64,000 nucleotides of DNA from Aegicerativicinus sediminis (GCF_015476115.1 NZ_CP064295.1:1420001-1484000), one strand, 5' to 3'. Shown: positions 56,273 to 64,000, counted from the stretch's first letter. A program made the numbers and translations. Notes: generated from the sequence alone by a model not told the origin.

Positions 56273-56872
56273 TCAACCATAAGGAGAAAGATTAAGGATA
56301 AATTTTATATCAATAATCTTTTCAACCACAATTAAACCCAAAACCTTTTTAGGAGCTTTTAAATTAAAATCTTCAATATTTAGATTTAACAACCCTGAAA
56401 CAACTAGGTTATTTTCATTGGATGCTTTTACATTTACATTGTATGTTTTTCTAATTCCGGCAATTTCAATTTCAGCAACCGCATTAACTTTGGTTGGGTC
56501 TTCTTTCCAAAAAATTTCTTTTAGTTTAAGAGTAATCTCTGGATAATTTTCGGTTTTAAGCAGAGATAGGAAATCCTTATTAATGGGCCTGCTCCCACAA
56601 TCAAACGATTTGTTCCTTAATTTCAAGGCCGCTTTAGAAAATTTTAAGACCTGGTTGTTTTCATTATAATCTATAACTACAGGTTCAGTTAATTCAGCGA
56701 TATCAAATTTGCATTCAAAATCGTTGATATTGGTACTACCAACTATGGTTAACTTACTTCCAGGCATAATGAGATATGCCTCAGAGATAGGCCCCATAAA
56801 AGTTTCAATAGGTGCTTTTTCTTTTAAAAGAAAGCTGAAAGTTAAAAGTAAAATGAGGCTAATGGTTTTCAT
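56273..56872 (-). CDS. YceI-like domain protein, divergent
   Basis: The 199-residue protein has a short signal (about 1-17) and a lipocalin-like YceI beta-barrel: GSKLTIVGSTNINDFECKF, ITLKLKEIFW, and ISGLLNLN-type strands near FNLKAPKKVLGLIVVEK. YceI proteins bind isoprenoid or amphiphilic molecules in the periplasm. It is the downstream member of a YceI/porin/YceI group, but a terminator separates it from the porin gene, so it is probably transcribed on its own. Its sequence is far from that of the other YceI copy. Confidence 0.75.
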   Translation of the reverse strand: MKTISLILLLTFSFLLKEKAPIETFMGPISEAYLIMPGSKLTIVGSTNINDFECKFDIAELTEPVVIDYNENNQVLKFSKAALKLRNKSFDCGSRPINKDFLSLLKTENYPEITLKLKEIFWKEDPTKVNAVAEIEIAGIRKTYNVNVKASNENNLVVSGLLNLNIEDFNLKAPKKVLGLIVVEKIIDIKFILNLSPYG

Positions 56873-56903
56873 GACACCATAAAAATAGAATAAAGCTGGA
56901 TTT

Positions 56904-56947
56904 AAATAAAAAGCCTAACCAAACAATTTATATTATTTGGCTAGGCT
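56904..56947 (-). terminator. Intrinsic terminator after the porin-like gene
   Basis: On the minus strand AGCCTA and CCAAA arms pair with their complements (11 bp with one mismatch) around a 12-base loop; the T-run TTTTATTT follows. It ends the YceI-porin operon. Confidence 0.75.
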
Positions 56948-56981
56948 AACATTTAGTGGAGAAAATTCCTATGAGTTCATA

Positions 56982-58259
56982 TTAGAAACTGATAACAGCC
57001 TCAACCATAAAACCGTCAAATTTACCGTCTCTAAGAATACTTCCGGTACTGTAACCGTCATAGGTTTGTCTAACATACTCTAGTTTAGCTAGGATGTTTT
57101 TTGTCATAAACCAACCTCCACCTAAATTCCATCTTGTAATGTCTACATCATCACCATTTCTTAATTCAGAACTTACACTGTTAATTCGTGTTCCTAAATA
57201 AAAGTTTTCAGTTGCTCCAAATCTATAAAGTAATTCACCAGCTATCTGAGTTGCATTTCTTCTGTCATCATCTCCTCGGTCTTTACCGTTAACCAATTCT
57301 AAAGTTCCGAAGAATTCCAATCCACCATACTTAAGGAAAGGGTTAAACATTATGGCAGTAATAGCATTTCTCATGTCTGGGGCAAAACGACCAGATCTAA
57401 ATGGGCTAGACGCACCTGCATCGGGATCTTCCATTACGAAATAATATCTTGAACCTGCTCGGTCAGCTGTATACAAATAGTTACTATGAACATAGCCTGT
57501 GTTATAAAGAGATCCTGTTAAGCGGAATCTAAAATCATCATTAAATTGTTTGTCAAACCCTACTTTCGCCAATAAGGCTGCACCACCTGTTTTACCGGTA
57601 TTTGAATTTTCTGCTACTGATTGATTTAATTTACCGTTAGACATACCAAGCATTGCTAAAAATCCTCCTGGGGTTTGGTAATAAACTTCAGCACCGACTT
57701 CAGTTGTGAAAGAATCCATTATTAAGTTTCCTACAAATGGGTTGAACATAGCCTGAGCGTTGTCTGATCTTCTAAAATGGGCATCACCATAATTGTTTTC
57801 CATATGCCCTATTTTAATTGTGGCATATTTCATCAGGTTTTCAGCAAGACCTTCACTAATAAAGTCTAGGTTGTCAATTTGGAAATACCCACCTTTAACA
57901 TATGGCTCTGGGTGGTGTCTTGAAGACAAATAAGTTCTTAAGTGCATTCTAACACCTTTGGCAAGGGCAACATCTAAATCTAGGTTTGCAGTTGCTAAAT
58001 TGAAGTTAGAACCTATCTCCTTTAATTCAACATCACCAGCATTTTCATGGTCAAGGGCTTGAAATTGCAGTGTAGATGAGCCACCTACACGGACCTTAAC
58101 ACCGTCAAAAGTACTAATAGTGTCCTTTGGAGCTTCAAAAACGCCAACACCTCTTTGATCTGGATAACGGAAATTATCCAATTGTCTTTTTTGGGCGAAG
58201 ACACTCAAACCCGCTAGCATAAATACTATTGTAAGGGTAAATTGTTGTAAAGATTTCAT
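56982..58259 (-). CDS. Outer-membrane porin-like beta-barrel protein
   Basis: The 425-residue protein has a signal peptide (about 1-22, ending SVFAQ) and about sixteen beta-strands of alternating polar and hydrophobic residues, ending in FMVEAVISF with the C-terminal Phe of outer-membrane barrels. Residues 50-110 look like the opening strands of phosphate-selective-porin relatives. The cargo is unknown. It lies 36 bases after the first YceI gene, and they probably form one transcript. Confidence 0.8.
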   Translation of the reverse strand: MKSLQQFTLTIVFMLAGLSVFAQKRQLDNFRYPDQRGVGVFEAPKDTISTFDGVKVRVGGSSTLQFQALDHENAGDVELKEIGSNFNLATANLDLDVALAKGVRMHLRTYLSSRHHPEPYVKGGYFQIDNLDFISEGLAENLMKYATIKIGHMENNYGDAHFRRSDNAQAMFNPFVGNLIMDSFTTEVGAEVYYQTPGGFLAMLGMSNGKLNQSVAENSNTGKTGGAALLAKVGFDKQFNDDFRFRLTGSLYNTGYVHSNYLYTADRAGSRYYFVMEDPDAGASSPFRSGRFAPDMRNAITAIMFNPFLKYGGLEFFGTLELVNGKDRGDDDRRNATQIAGELLYRFGATENFYLGTRINSVSSELRNGDDVDITRWNLGGGWFMTKNILAKLEYVRQTYDGYSTGSILRDGKFDGFMVEAVISF

Positions 58260-58295
58260 GATATAAAAAATTAGATTGTTTGTAATAGTGTTATG

Positions 58296-58883
58296 TTAAT
58301 TATTTAAAATTGTTTTGAATTTAATGGTGAGTTTATCTCCAGTAGTAACGGTTCCAAACAAGGCAGTTGGTGGTTCAACTTTATATTCAGTCATGTTAAA
58401 TACTGTAGACCCGCTTAAGCTTATAGAAGTACCATTGTTTTTTAGGGTAATTGTTAAAGGAATATTTTTCTTTACTCCATTTATGGTTAAATTTCCTTTG
58501 GTTTTAAGTTCGTAAACTCCAGTTCCTTTATCAATTGCCTGATCTACAGAAGTCATTTCGAACGAAATATTCTTATGCTTATCTGTATTTAAAGCTTTGT
58601 AAGCATTTTTATCCATTCCTTTTTTACCACTTTTTAGGCTTTCTGCAGGTATTACGGCTGATAATTTTGTTACCAGGTTTGAGTTGGCTTGGTCGAATAA
58701 TAGTGTTACACTATAACTATTCGAGGTCATTTCCCAGTCGTGCAAGTTTGATGTACCTTCAATAGTAACGTTTGAACCTTGTCCGACTTTTGAATATTGT
58801 TGAGCGAGCAAATAATTACTGCTCAAAATCAATATGGCGAGGAGAAAAATTCCTTTGAGTTGTATGTTTAAAATTGGTTTCAT
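58296..58883 (-). CDS. YceI family periplasmic protein
   Basis: The 195-residue protein has a signal peptide (about 1-27, ending LLAQQ) and the YceI core: VTIEGTSNLHDWEMTSNSYS, LKTKGNLTINGVKKNIPL and MTEYKVEPPTALFGTV. YceI proteins carry polyisoprenoid-like lipids or respond to stress and acid. It is the first gene before the porin. A Crp/Fnr-like palindrome lies about 85 bases upstream. Confidence 0.88.
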   Translation of the reverse strand: MKPILNIQLKGIFLLAILILSSNYLLAQQYSKVGQGSNVTIEGTSNLHDWEMTSNSYSVTLLFDQANSNLVTKLSAVIPAESLKSGKKGMDKNAYKALNTDKHKNISFEMTSVDQAIDKGTGVYELKTKGNLTINGVKKNIPLTITLKNNGTSISLSGSTVFNMTEYKVEPPTALFGTVTTGDKLTIKFKTILNN

Positions 58884-58967
58884 GACAAATGATTTTTTAT
58901 TTACAGGACAAATTTCTATAGAATGTATATCTCAAAATATGATAAAAGTCATATTGCATTTTTGAAA

Positions 58968-58983
58968 TGTAACAGTAGTTACA
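58968..58983. promoter_or_regulatory. Palindrome TGTAAC-N4-GTTACA, Crp/Fnr-type site
   Basis: TGTAACAGTAGTTACA is a perfect 6+6 palindrome with a 4-base centre, the form bound by Crp/Fnr-family dimers. It lies 85 bases upstream of the YceI gene on the minus strand and in an otherwise AT-rich gap of 205 bases. Confidence 0.5.
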
Positions 58984-59010
58984 AATGGAACAATTTTTTT
59001 GACTTTAAGA

Positions 59011-59058
59011 CAAAAAAATTTATCTAAATCATTGCAATGCAGCAATCTAGATAAATTT
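59011..59058 (-). terminator. Intrinsic terminator of the Gfo/Idh oxidoreductase gene
   Basis: AAATTTATCTA and TAGATAAATTT form a perfect 11-bp stem with an inner ATTGC/GCAAT helix. On the minus strand it is followed by a run of seven T. It ends transcription just after the oxidoreductase stop. Confidence 0.75.
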
Positions 59059-59088
59059 AAAAAATTTTTATTGGATTAATTTTGAAGG

Positions 59089-60510
59089 TTAAGAAAGCTT
59101 CCAACCATCTCTATAATTGCCGTGTACCCATTCATTGGCTTTAGGATAATTGAGAATTTCCATCTTTTTTCCGTCCCATAAAAGTTTCTGACGGCCAGGA
59201 TATTCGTAAGGCGCCCAATCCGTGGATTTTTTGCCTTCCTGTAAAACCTTATACTGATATGCTTTTAGGGCCAAATTCCCCATCAAAACCCCCTCCGTTA
59301 ATTTTCCTGCTAACTTAAATGGAGAGGAACTAGGGGTTCCATTAATACAAGCATCTATAAAATTGGTAAAATGCCCCGATGAACCTCCGTCAATTCTCGG
59401 GTACTTTGGGTTAGGTTTTGCATAAGAATCTGCATCTTTACCAATAATTCTTGGATTACCGCTGTAACAATCTGCCACTAAAATACCTTTGTCGCCATAA
59501 AAAATACTACCACCATCCCAGTTACCTATAGTTTCACCCGGTTTCAAATTTTCAGGATAGTCTGGCATAAGTCCACCATCGTACCAATTAAGATCGATGG
59601 AATGGTTACCTACTTTTTCAAATTTAAGACGAACAATTGATGACGGTGGACAGGCTTCACTGTAATCAGCTTCAACAAAATCACCGGCCCAAACCGTTGT
59701 ACAGCTGGCTTCGGCTTCTGTAGGATATCCTAATTGCAGGGCCGTAAATGGCGTATCCATAATATGACACCCCATATCTCCTAAAGCTCCTGTGCCAAAA
59801 TCCCACCATCCACGCCATTTAAATGGTAAATAGGCAGAATTATAGGGGCGGAATTCGGCTGGTCCTAACCATAAGTTCCAATCTAATCCATCAGGGACTG
59901 CCTCACCTTCCGTAATTTTGCGCATACCTTGTGGCCACACAGGTCGGTTAGTCCAACAATCTACTTTTGAGACTTTTCCTATTAGACCAGCTTCAATCAT
60001 TTCCCTAGTTTCCCTAATTCCGTCTGAGGAGGTTCCTTGATTTCCCATTTGTGTTACTATACCTTCCTCTTCTGCAGTTTTGGTCAACATTCGTGCCTCT
60101 GCAATATTGTGTGCCAAAGGTTTTTCAACATACGCATGCTTTTTGGCTTTCATAAAGGGCAAAGCAATTGTTGCATGCAAATGGTCGGGTGTACCTACAG
60201 TAATAGCATCGATATCTTTTAAATGGGCTTCGTATAATTTTCTAAAGTCCTTAAATCTGGGCACATTCGGAAAATTTTCATAAGTGCCCGCCGCCCGTCT
60301 GTCATCAACATCGCAAAAGGCAACAAACTTAACGTGTTTAGATTTACTTAGCTCACTTACATGATTTGCCCCTCTTCCCCCAACGCCAATACTGGCTATA
60401 TATAAGGTGTCGCTTGGGGCTATATGGTTACCTCCTAAAACAAAACTGGGAACTATACTAAATGCAGTTCCCGCAGCAGCAGTTCTTTTAATAAATTTTC
60501 TTCTCTTCAT
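59089..60510 (-). CDS. Tat-exported Gfo/Idh/MocA family oxidoreductase
   Basis: The 473-residue protein starts with a twin-arginine signal (KRRKFIKR then a hydrophobic stretch to about residue 27), so it should be exported folded with its cofactor. An NAD-binding fold follows (IASIGVGGRGANHVS), with the family motif HAYVEKPLAHNI and the C-terminal dehydrogenase domain. Such proteins act on sugars, inositol or sugar acids, often by glycosidic-bond attack through oxidation. It is monocistronic with its own terminator. The substrate is unknown. Confidence 0.9.
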   Translation of the reverse strand: MKRRKFIKRTAAAGTAFSIVPSFVLGGNHIAPSDTLYIASIGVGGRGANHVSELSKSKHVKFVAFCDVDDRRAAGTYENFPNVPRFKDFRKLYEAHLKDIDAITVGTPDHLHATIALPFMKAKKHAYVEKPLAHNIAEARMLTKTAEEEGIVTQMGNQGTSSDGIRETREMIEAGLIGKVSKVDCWTNRPVWPQGMRKITEGEAVPDGLDWNLWLGPAEFRPYNSAYLPFKWRGWWDFGTGALGDMGCHIMDTPFTALQLGYPTEAEASCTTVWAGDFVEADYSEACPPSSIVRLKFEKVGNHSIDLNWYDGGLMPDYPENLKPGETIGNWDGGSIFYGDKGILVADCYSGNPRIIGKDADSYAKPNPKYPRIDGGSSGHFTNFIDACINGTPSSSPFKLAGKLTEGVLMGNLALKAYQYKVLQEGKKSTDWAPYEYPGRQKLLWDGKKMEILNYPKANEWVHGNYRDGWKLS

Positions 60511-60627
60511 TACTTATTAGATTGTAGGTTTCAAATTACAAATTTTCTTGAATAGAATTTATCATTAAAAATTTGATTCATTAGATTCTAGCTATATCTA
60601 ATAGCAAGGACACAAGAGGTTTTGAAA

Positions 60628-60635
60628 TATTTTTG
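60628..60635 (+). promoter_or_regulatory. Predicted -7 promoter element of the PA0069-type radical SAM gene
   Basis: TATTTTTG matches TAnnTTTG exactly, 18 bases before the ATG. No -33 TTTG at the right spacing. Confidence 0.4.
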
Positions 60636-60653
60636 AATTAAAGTTTTTCCTAG

Positions 60654-61727
60654 ATGTCTTCAAACGAATCAATTAAAGGTCGTGGGGCCCAAATGAATGT
60701 GGCAAATCGCTTTTTTGAACTTTCACATGAAATTAGGGACGAGTTTTTAGAATATTGCCAAAAAGAGGGAGAGCATCCAGAATCAAATAAAACCAATTAC
60801 CTAAAAATTTATCCTAAAACAATTGTAAACAAAGTTGAGAGTCCAGATGTAAGGATGATGTATTCAATGAATCCCTATCAAGGTTGTGAACATGGTTGCA
60901 TTTATTGTTATGCTAGAAATACGCATGAGTATTGGGGCTATGGCCCTGGATTGGATTTTGAGCGAACTATTTTAATAAAAGAAAATGCTCCAGCTTTGTT
61001 GGAGGATTTTCTAAAAAGGCCAAAATGGGTGGGGGATACAATTGTATTATCTGGGAATACAGATTGTTATCAACCTGCAGAAAGAAAGTTTGAAATAACC
61101 CGCAAGTGTTTGGAAATATTTCTAAAATACAAACATCCAGTTGGTATTATCACAAAGAACACGCTCTTTTTAAGAGACCTGGACATTATTAAGGAATTAG
61201 GCGAACAAAAGTTGATAGGGCTCAATATTTCTTTAACAAGCTTAAATGAAAAAACAAGACAAATTTTAGAGCCAAGAACAGCCTCAGTTTACAAACGTTT
61301 AAAAGCAATAGAAACTTTATCTAAGTTGAACATCCCTGTCAATGTCATGATGGCGCCAATTATTCCGTCCATTAACAGCCATGAAATACTTCCATTGGCA
61401 AAAAAGGTAAGTGAGGCTGGCGCAATCTCCATTGCACATACTGTGGTTAGATTAAATGGGGCAATTGGGATTATTTTTGAAGATTGGATAAGAAAAACAT
61501 TTCCAGAGCGTGCAGATAAAGTACTCAACCAAATCAGGGAATGCCATGCTGGTAATTTGAATGATAGTAGATTTGGCGAGAGAATAAGAGGAACTGGTAA
61601 GATTGCAGAGCAAATACAGCAATTAATGGCATTGGCTAAATTGAAATATTTTAAAGGGAATTCTTTTCCGGTGTTGAGCCCTGATTCCTATTTAGAACTA
61701 AAAAACCCACAAATGAGATTATTCTAA
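60654..61727 (+). CDS. PA0069-family radical SAM protein
   Basis: The 357-residue protein has the radical SAM motif CEHGCIYC (Cys78, 82, 85) and opens with IKGRGAQMNVANRF, a signature of the PA0069 family (related in fold to spore photoproduct lyase). The motif MNPYQGCEHGCIYCYARNTH is typical. The reaction is not known. The gene is alone, divergent from the oxidoreductase and ends in a terminator hairpin shared with the convergent secreted-protein gene. Confidence 0.9.
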   Translation: MSSNESIKGRGAQMNVANRFFELSHEIRDEFLEYCQKEGEHPESNKTNYLKIYPKTIVNKVESPDVRMMYSMNPYQGCEHGCIYCYARNTHEYWGYGPGLDFERTILIKENAPALLEDFLKRPKWVGDTIVLSGNTDCYQPAERKFEITRKCLEIFLKYKHPVGIITKNTLFLRDLDIIKELGEQKLIGLNISLTSLNEKTRQILEPRTASVYKRLKAIETLSKLNIPVNVMMAPIIPSINSHEILPLAKKVSEAGAISIAHTVVRLNGAIGIIFEDWIRKTFPERADKVLNQIRECHAGNLNDSRFGERIRGTGKIAEQIQQLMALAKLKYFKGNSFPVLSPDSYLELKNPQMRLF

Positions 61728-61758
61728 AAAAAATGAGCCCGAATGGGCTCACTTTTTT
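61726..61758. terminator. Bidirectional terminator hairpin
   Basis: TGAGCCC and GGGCTCA form a 7-bp stem around GAAT with eight A on the left and six T on the right. It serves the radical SAM gene on the plus strand and the secreted-protein gene on the minus strand. A close relative of this hairpin lies at 62628-62664. Confidence 0.85.
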
Positions 61759-61805
61759 CACTAACTAACTAGGCTTAATCCGTGTCAAAGATTAAATTTT
61801 AATAT
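61754..61805. repeat. 52-base direct repeat, copy 1
   Basis: These 52 bases are identical to 62660-62711. On the minus strand each copy covers the last codons and stop of a secreted-protein gene, the 3' untranslated region and the edge of its terminator. Confidence 0.95.
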
Positions 61806-62382
61806 ATTCTGTAAAGGTTCTGTCTCCAGTGGAAATGACCACTCTGTAATTTCCTTTTTCCTTTTTAGACAATTTATAAGCTCTGTCTAATACATCTTCA
61901 TTACGAAGGGTTTCGGCAAATATTAGTTCGTAATTGTTTTTTGCCATTGAATCTTCGTAATATAGTTTTACTGTCATCGGCTCATGGTCTAAACTAAGTT
62001 TAGAGACGTATACAATTTCTTCCTTTACCCGTACTACTGGTTTGTATACAATAGTAGCTTTCTCAGTTTCGAGGAGAACCTCATCATTCATTACTGTAAC
62101 AGGAATCACTTTAATTTCGAAATCTTTTTCCAATTCAAATTGGTACTTTCCTTTAGGTAAGGATGCCAAATCGAAATTCTTGACATATCTTCCTGTTTGG
62201 GTAATTTCTTCCTTATAAAGGATTTCTCCAAGGTCTGAAACCAAGGTAAGGGTCTGGCCATCTTTTACGTTTTCTAAAACGATCATGGCGCGCTTGTTAA
62301 TGTCTGCAGCAGCATAACTTTCTGTTAAAGTTGACGCTGATAATAAACAGAACATTAGAACGGTGTTGAGTACTTTTTTCAT
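61792..62382 (-). CDS. Small secreted beta-sandwich protein, full-length copy
   Basis: The 196-residue protein has a signal peptide (about 1-24) and a beta-rich mature part in two related halves. Each half has the pattern of a short sorting-domain-like sandwich: LPKGKYQFELE in the first, KKEKGNYRVVISTGD in the second. Similar secreted proteins are common in Flavobacteriaceae but have no assigned function. I chose the ATG at 62382, at the start of the signal peptide; a longer in-frame start at 62454 is less likely because the promoter lies at 62409-62416. A shortened paralogue with the same 3' end lies at 62705. Confidence 0.75.
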   Translation of the reverse strand: MKKVLNTVLMFCLLSASTLTESYAAADINKRAMIVLENVKDGQTLTLVSDLGEILYKEEITQTGRYVKNFDLASLPKGKYQFELEKDFEIKVIPVTVMNDEVLLETEKATIVYKPVVRVKEEIVYVSKLSLDHEPMTVKLYYEDSMAKNNYELIFAETLRNEDVLDRAYKLSKKEKGNYRVVISTGDRTFTEYIKI

Positions 62383-62408
62383 AATAGGTTTTTTAACGTT
62401 CGTTGGTA

Positions 62409-62416
62409 CAAATGTA
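62409..62416 (-). promoter_or_regulatory. Predicted -7 promoter element of the full-length secreted-protein gene
   Basis: The minus strand reads TACATTTG, an exact TAnnTTTG match. Thirty bases further upstream begins a conserved box (62446-62474) shared with the paralogous gene at the same distance. Confidence 0.5.
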
Positions 62417-62445
62417 TGATGGAATTCTATCTTTGGAAATACCGA

Positions 62446-62474
62446 TTTTGGCATATTTATATTCTAAATTAACA
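62446..62474 (-). promoter_or_regulatory. Conserved upstream box, copy 1
   Basis: TTTTGGCA followed, after a few differing bases, by CTAAATTAACA (plus-strand reading) is shared with 62970-62998. In both places the box begins 30 bases from the -7 element. It may hold the -33 contact and a regulator site. The remaining bases to the next terminator show nothing I recognise. Confidence 0.4.
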
Positions 62475-62627
62475 ACTAAAAGATGTCAGGTTAATACAAT
62501 GGGGTAAAAAAGTATATATTTATGTTAATTGGATATAGTGTAATTCGTACACTTAACAGTTTCAGTTTATTATGAATTTATCTAGATATTGAAAGATCTG
62601 AGCCTAATTCAATTCCTGGGTATTTTG

Positions 62628-62664
62628 AAAAAAAAAGTGAGCCCGGGGAGGGCTCACAATTTTT
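62628..62664 (-). terminator. Terminator of the shortened secreted-protein gene
   Basis: GTGAGCCC and GGGCTCAC form an 8-bp stem around GGGGA, with nine T following on the minus strand. Stem sequence and position match the terminator of the paralogous gene. Confidence 0.85.
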
Positions 62665-62711
62665 CACTAACTAACTAGGCTTAATCCGTGTCAAAGATTA
62701 AATTTTAATAT
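62660..62711. repeat. 52-base direct repeat, copy 2
   Basis: This copy is identical base for base to 61754-61805 and spans the 3' end and trailer of the shortened paralogue. Confidence 0.95.
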
Positions 62712-62911
62712 TTTTTATATCCATTAGAGGGAACTAATTGATAATTTCCTTTTTCATTATTCTGTGAAATCACCACATTTAAATTACCATTAGAGATCTG
62801 TTCGGTTAAACTCTTTCCAACTTTATTATAACCTAAACTTAAGGAGTATGCGTTTAGACTTAAAGTGAATATTAAACTGAATATGACAATGGTATTAAGG
62901 GCGTTTTTCAC
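62705..62911 (-). CDS. Short secreted protein, truncated paralogue of the neighbouring gene
   Basis: The 68-residue protein starts at a GTG and has a signal peptide (KNALNTIVIF, compare KKVLNTVLMF in the neighbour). It then goes almost straight to a C-terminal NNEKGNYQLVPSNGYKKY that mirrors the last block of the full-length paralogue. The middle 130 residues are missing. Promoter, upstream box, terminator and 3' trailer are all conserved, so the gene is probably still transcribed. It may be a decaying duplicate or a functional mini-version. Confidence 0.6.
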   Translation of the reverse strand: MKNALNTIVIFSLIFTLSLNAYSLSLGYNKVGKSLTEQISNGNLNVVISQNNEKGNYQLVPSNGYKKY

Positions 62912-62932
62912 AATCGTTTAAAATTGATAATA

Positions 62933-62940
62933 CAAATTTA
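62933..62940 (-). promoter_or_regulatory. Predicted -7 promoter element of the shortened secreted-protein gene
   Basis: The minus strand reads TAAATTTG, an exact TAnnTTTG match, 21 bases ahead of the GTG start. The shared box begins 30 bases upstream, as in the other copy. Confidence 0.5.
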
Positions 62941-62969
62941 CGGACAACACAATCGGTTTGAATTGTCTA

Positions 62970-62998
62970 TTTTGGCAATTTTGTATACTAAATTAACA
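62970..62998 (-). promoter_or_regulatory. Conserved upstream box, copy 2
   Basis: TTTTGGCA and CTAAATTAACA (plus-strand reading) match the box at 62446-62474 with a small length difference between them. Confidence 0.4.
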
Positions 62999-63082
62999 TA
63001 AGTTTGGCTATCTATGAGTCATTGGAGATAATATTGAATAGTTTTAGGTTAATTGGTTATATATGGTCTGATATCGATTGCA

Positions 63083-63090
63083 TATCTTTG
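63083..63090 (+). promoter_or_regulatory. Predicted -7 promoter element of the AraC-type gene
   Basis: TATCTTTG matches TAnnTTTG exactly, 19 bases before the ATG. The -33 region is not canonical. Confidence 0.45.
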
Positions 63091-63109
63091 CATATATTGT
63101 TAGAAACCA

Positions 63110-63982
63110 ATGAAGAAGAAACCTACTTTCGAAAAGATTAGCCCTGATTTTGGAAGTTCATTGCTTGTAAAACAACACACCTTACAGGCTCAAAATCAAC
63201 GGGCCTTTTGGCACTTCCATCCAGAAATAGAATTAGTTTACGTAAATAAAGGTCAGGGTAAAAGGCACATCGGTAACCACCTTTCTTATTTCAATAATAG
63301 CATGTTGGTTTTGATAGGATCTAACCTGCCACATAATGGTTTTGCAGATCGACTTACTACTAGTGGTAGTGAGACCATTGTGCAGTTCCTTCCAGATTTT
63401 CTTGGTGACAAGTTTATGGATATGCCAGAAATGAAGGAAATAGAAAATTTGTTTCAAAAAGCTAAAAAAGGAATTCTGTATCAGCCTGAAACAAAAAAGA
63501 TCGTTGGGCCTAAAATTGAAGCTCTTATTGAAATGGAAGGACTTCCGAGAATTTATAGTCTTTTAGAGATTTTGCATATTATGTCTGAGGCGAAAGACTA
63601 TACTTTATTAAATGTAGATGGCTTTGCATTTGAAACTGCTCCACAGGATAGCAATAAGATTGATAAAGTGTTTAATTACGTAAACAAGAATTTTAAAGAG
63701 CCTATTAGTCTAGAGGAAATTTCTGATGTTGTAAGTATGACTGTTCCTGCATTTTGCCGCTATTTTAAAAAGGCTACCGGAAAAACTTTTACTAAGCTGG
63801 TAAATGAATATAGAGTGGTACACGCAACCAAGTTACTTTCAGAAAGTAATATGAGCATCACCGATATTTGTTATGAGTGCGGATTTAATAACTTCTCACA
63901 CTTCAACAATACTTTTAATGAGTTTACAGGTAAAAGTGCTTCAGAATATAGAAACCAAATAAAATTAATCTTACAGCAGTAG
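63110..63982 (+). CDS. AraC-family transcriptional regulator with cupin domain
   Basis: The 290-residue protein has an N-terminal cupin (about 20-110, with FWHFHPEIELVYVNKGQGKR) and a C-terminal AraC DNA-binding domain (about 185-287) with LEEISDVVSMTVPAFCRYFK and ITDICYECGFNNFSHFNNTF. Such cupin-AraC regulators often respond to sugars or carbohydrate breakdown products. The gene is divergent from the duplicated secreted-protein cassettes and may control them. It is complete, and only 18 bases of the window follow its stop. Confidence 0.9.
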   Translation: MKKKPTFEKISPDFGSSLLVKQHTLQAQNQRAFWHFHPEIELVYVNKGQGKRHIGNHLSYFNNSMLVLIGSNLPHNGFADRLTTSGSETIVQFLPDFLGDKFMDMPEMKEIENLFQKAKKGILYQPETKKIVGPKIEALIEMEGLPRIYSLLEILHIMSEAKDYTLLNVDGFAFETAPQDSNKIDKVFNYVNKNFKEPISLEEISDVVSMTVPAFCRYFKKATGKTFTKLVNEYRVVHATKLLSESNMSITDICYECGFNNFSHFNNTFNEFTGKSASEYRNQIKLILQQ

Positions 63983-64000
63983 GTTAATCCTCTGCATTCC

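Noticed and set aside
62383-62454. 24-codon upstream extension of the secreted-protein gene
   Set aside because: The -7 promoter element at 62409-62416 would lie inside it, and the signal peptide starts at 62382.
61754-62711. Insertion sequence or integron-like element based on the 52-base repeats
   Set aside because: There is no transposase or integrase, no terminal inverted repeats and no target duplication; the repeats coincide with gene 3' ends, so gene duplication explains them.

Overview
The window is a stretch of core chromosome from a member of the Flavobacteriaceae (Bacteroidota), probably a free-living or marine one. The evidence is gliding-motility and type IX secretion genes (sprE, gldH), families almost confined to this group (DUF5687, DUF4292, HU-SPOR fusions, HemC-HemD fusion), AT-rich DNA, no recognisable Shine-Dalgarno sequences, and several copies of the Bacteroidota promoter element TAnnTTTG. 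I saw no insertion sequence, prophage, CRISPR array, tRNA or rRNA. Gene density is high and most genes sit in short operons.

Bases 1-6280 hold the end of a family 9 glycosyltransferase, a PaaE-like ferredoxin reductase, a DUF5687 permease with its ABC ATPase, and the gliding lipoprotein SprE. Bases 6291-12447 hold a bactofilin and a partial F-type ATP synthase operon (atpZ, a small membrane protein, atpB, E, F, H, A, G); beta and epsilon are absent and must be encoded elsewhere. There is a promoter in front of atpB and a hairpin terminator or attenuator directly after atpE. Bases 12546-18873 form an envelope operon: flippase, dUTPase, sugar nucleotidyltransferase, TPR protein, a DUF4292 lipoprotein that resembles LolB in layout, and an EnvC-type activator. 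Bases 18884-27046 hold a thioesterase, an HU-SPOR protein, dprA, trpS, plsC, an ECF sigma operon (lipoprotein, sigma factor, membrane-anchored beta-barrel-like protein) and recA.

Bases 27405-30990 group the two alternative tRNA U34 hydroxylation enzymes, TrhO and TrhP, with a small ferredoxin and a radical SAM protein. Then come ricT, gldH and a class A penicillin-binding protein, a two-subunit CoA transferase, and a minus-strand group with an exonuclease, a serine hydrolase, a DNA-repair methyltransferase and a CNNM/CBS membrane protein.

Bases 40387-53967 form a heme locus: hemA, a hemC-hemD fusion, hemE, an acetyltransferase, hemF and hemB on the minus strand. Divergently from hemA run an AraC regulator, hemH, a MATE exporter, a large secreted repeat protein and hemJ. 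Only hemL of the glutamate-to-heme route is missing. The hemA-araC gap carries an AraC-style pair of direct half-sites 21 bp apart.

The right end has a histidine kinase, an enoyl-CoA hydratase, a YceI/porin/YceI group with a Crp/Fnr-like palindrome upstream, a Tat-exported Gfo/Idh oxidoreductase, a PA0069-type radical SAM protein, and a duplicated promoter-gene-terminator cassette for small secreted proteins next to an AraC regulator. I found no clear-cut new defence or mobile system. The observations most worth following are the duplicated cassette, the Trh cluster, the heme locus with its regulator and exporter, the LolB-like lipoprotein and the possible attenuator after atpE.
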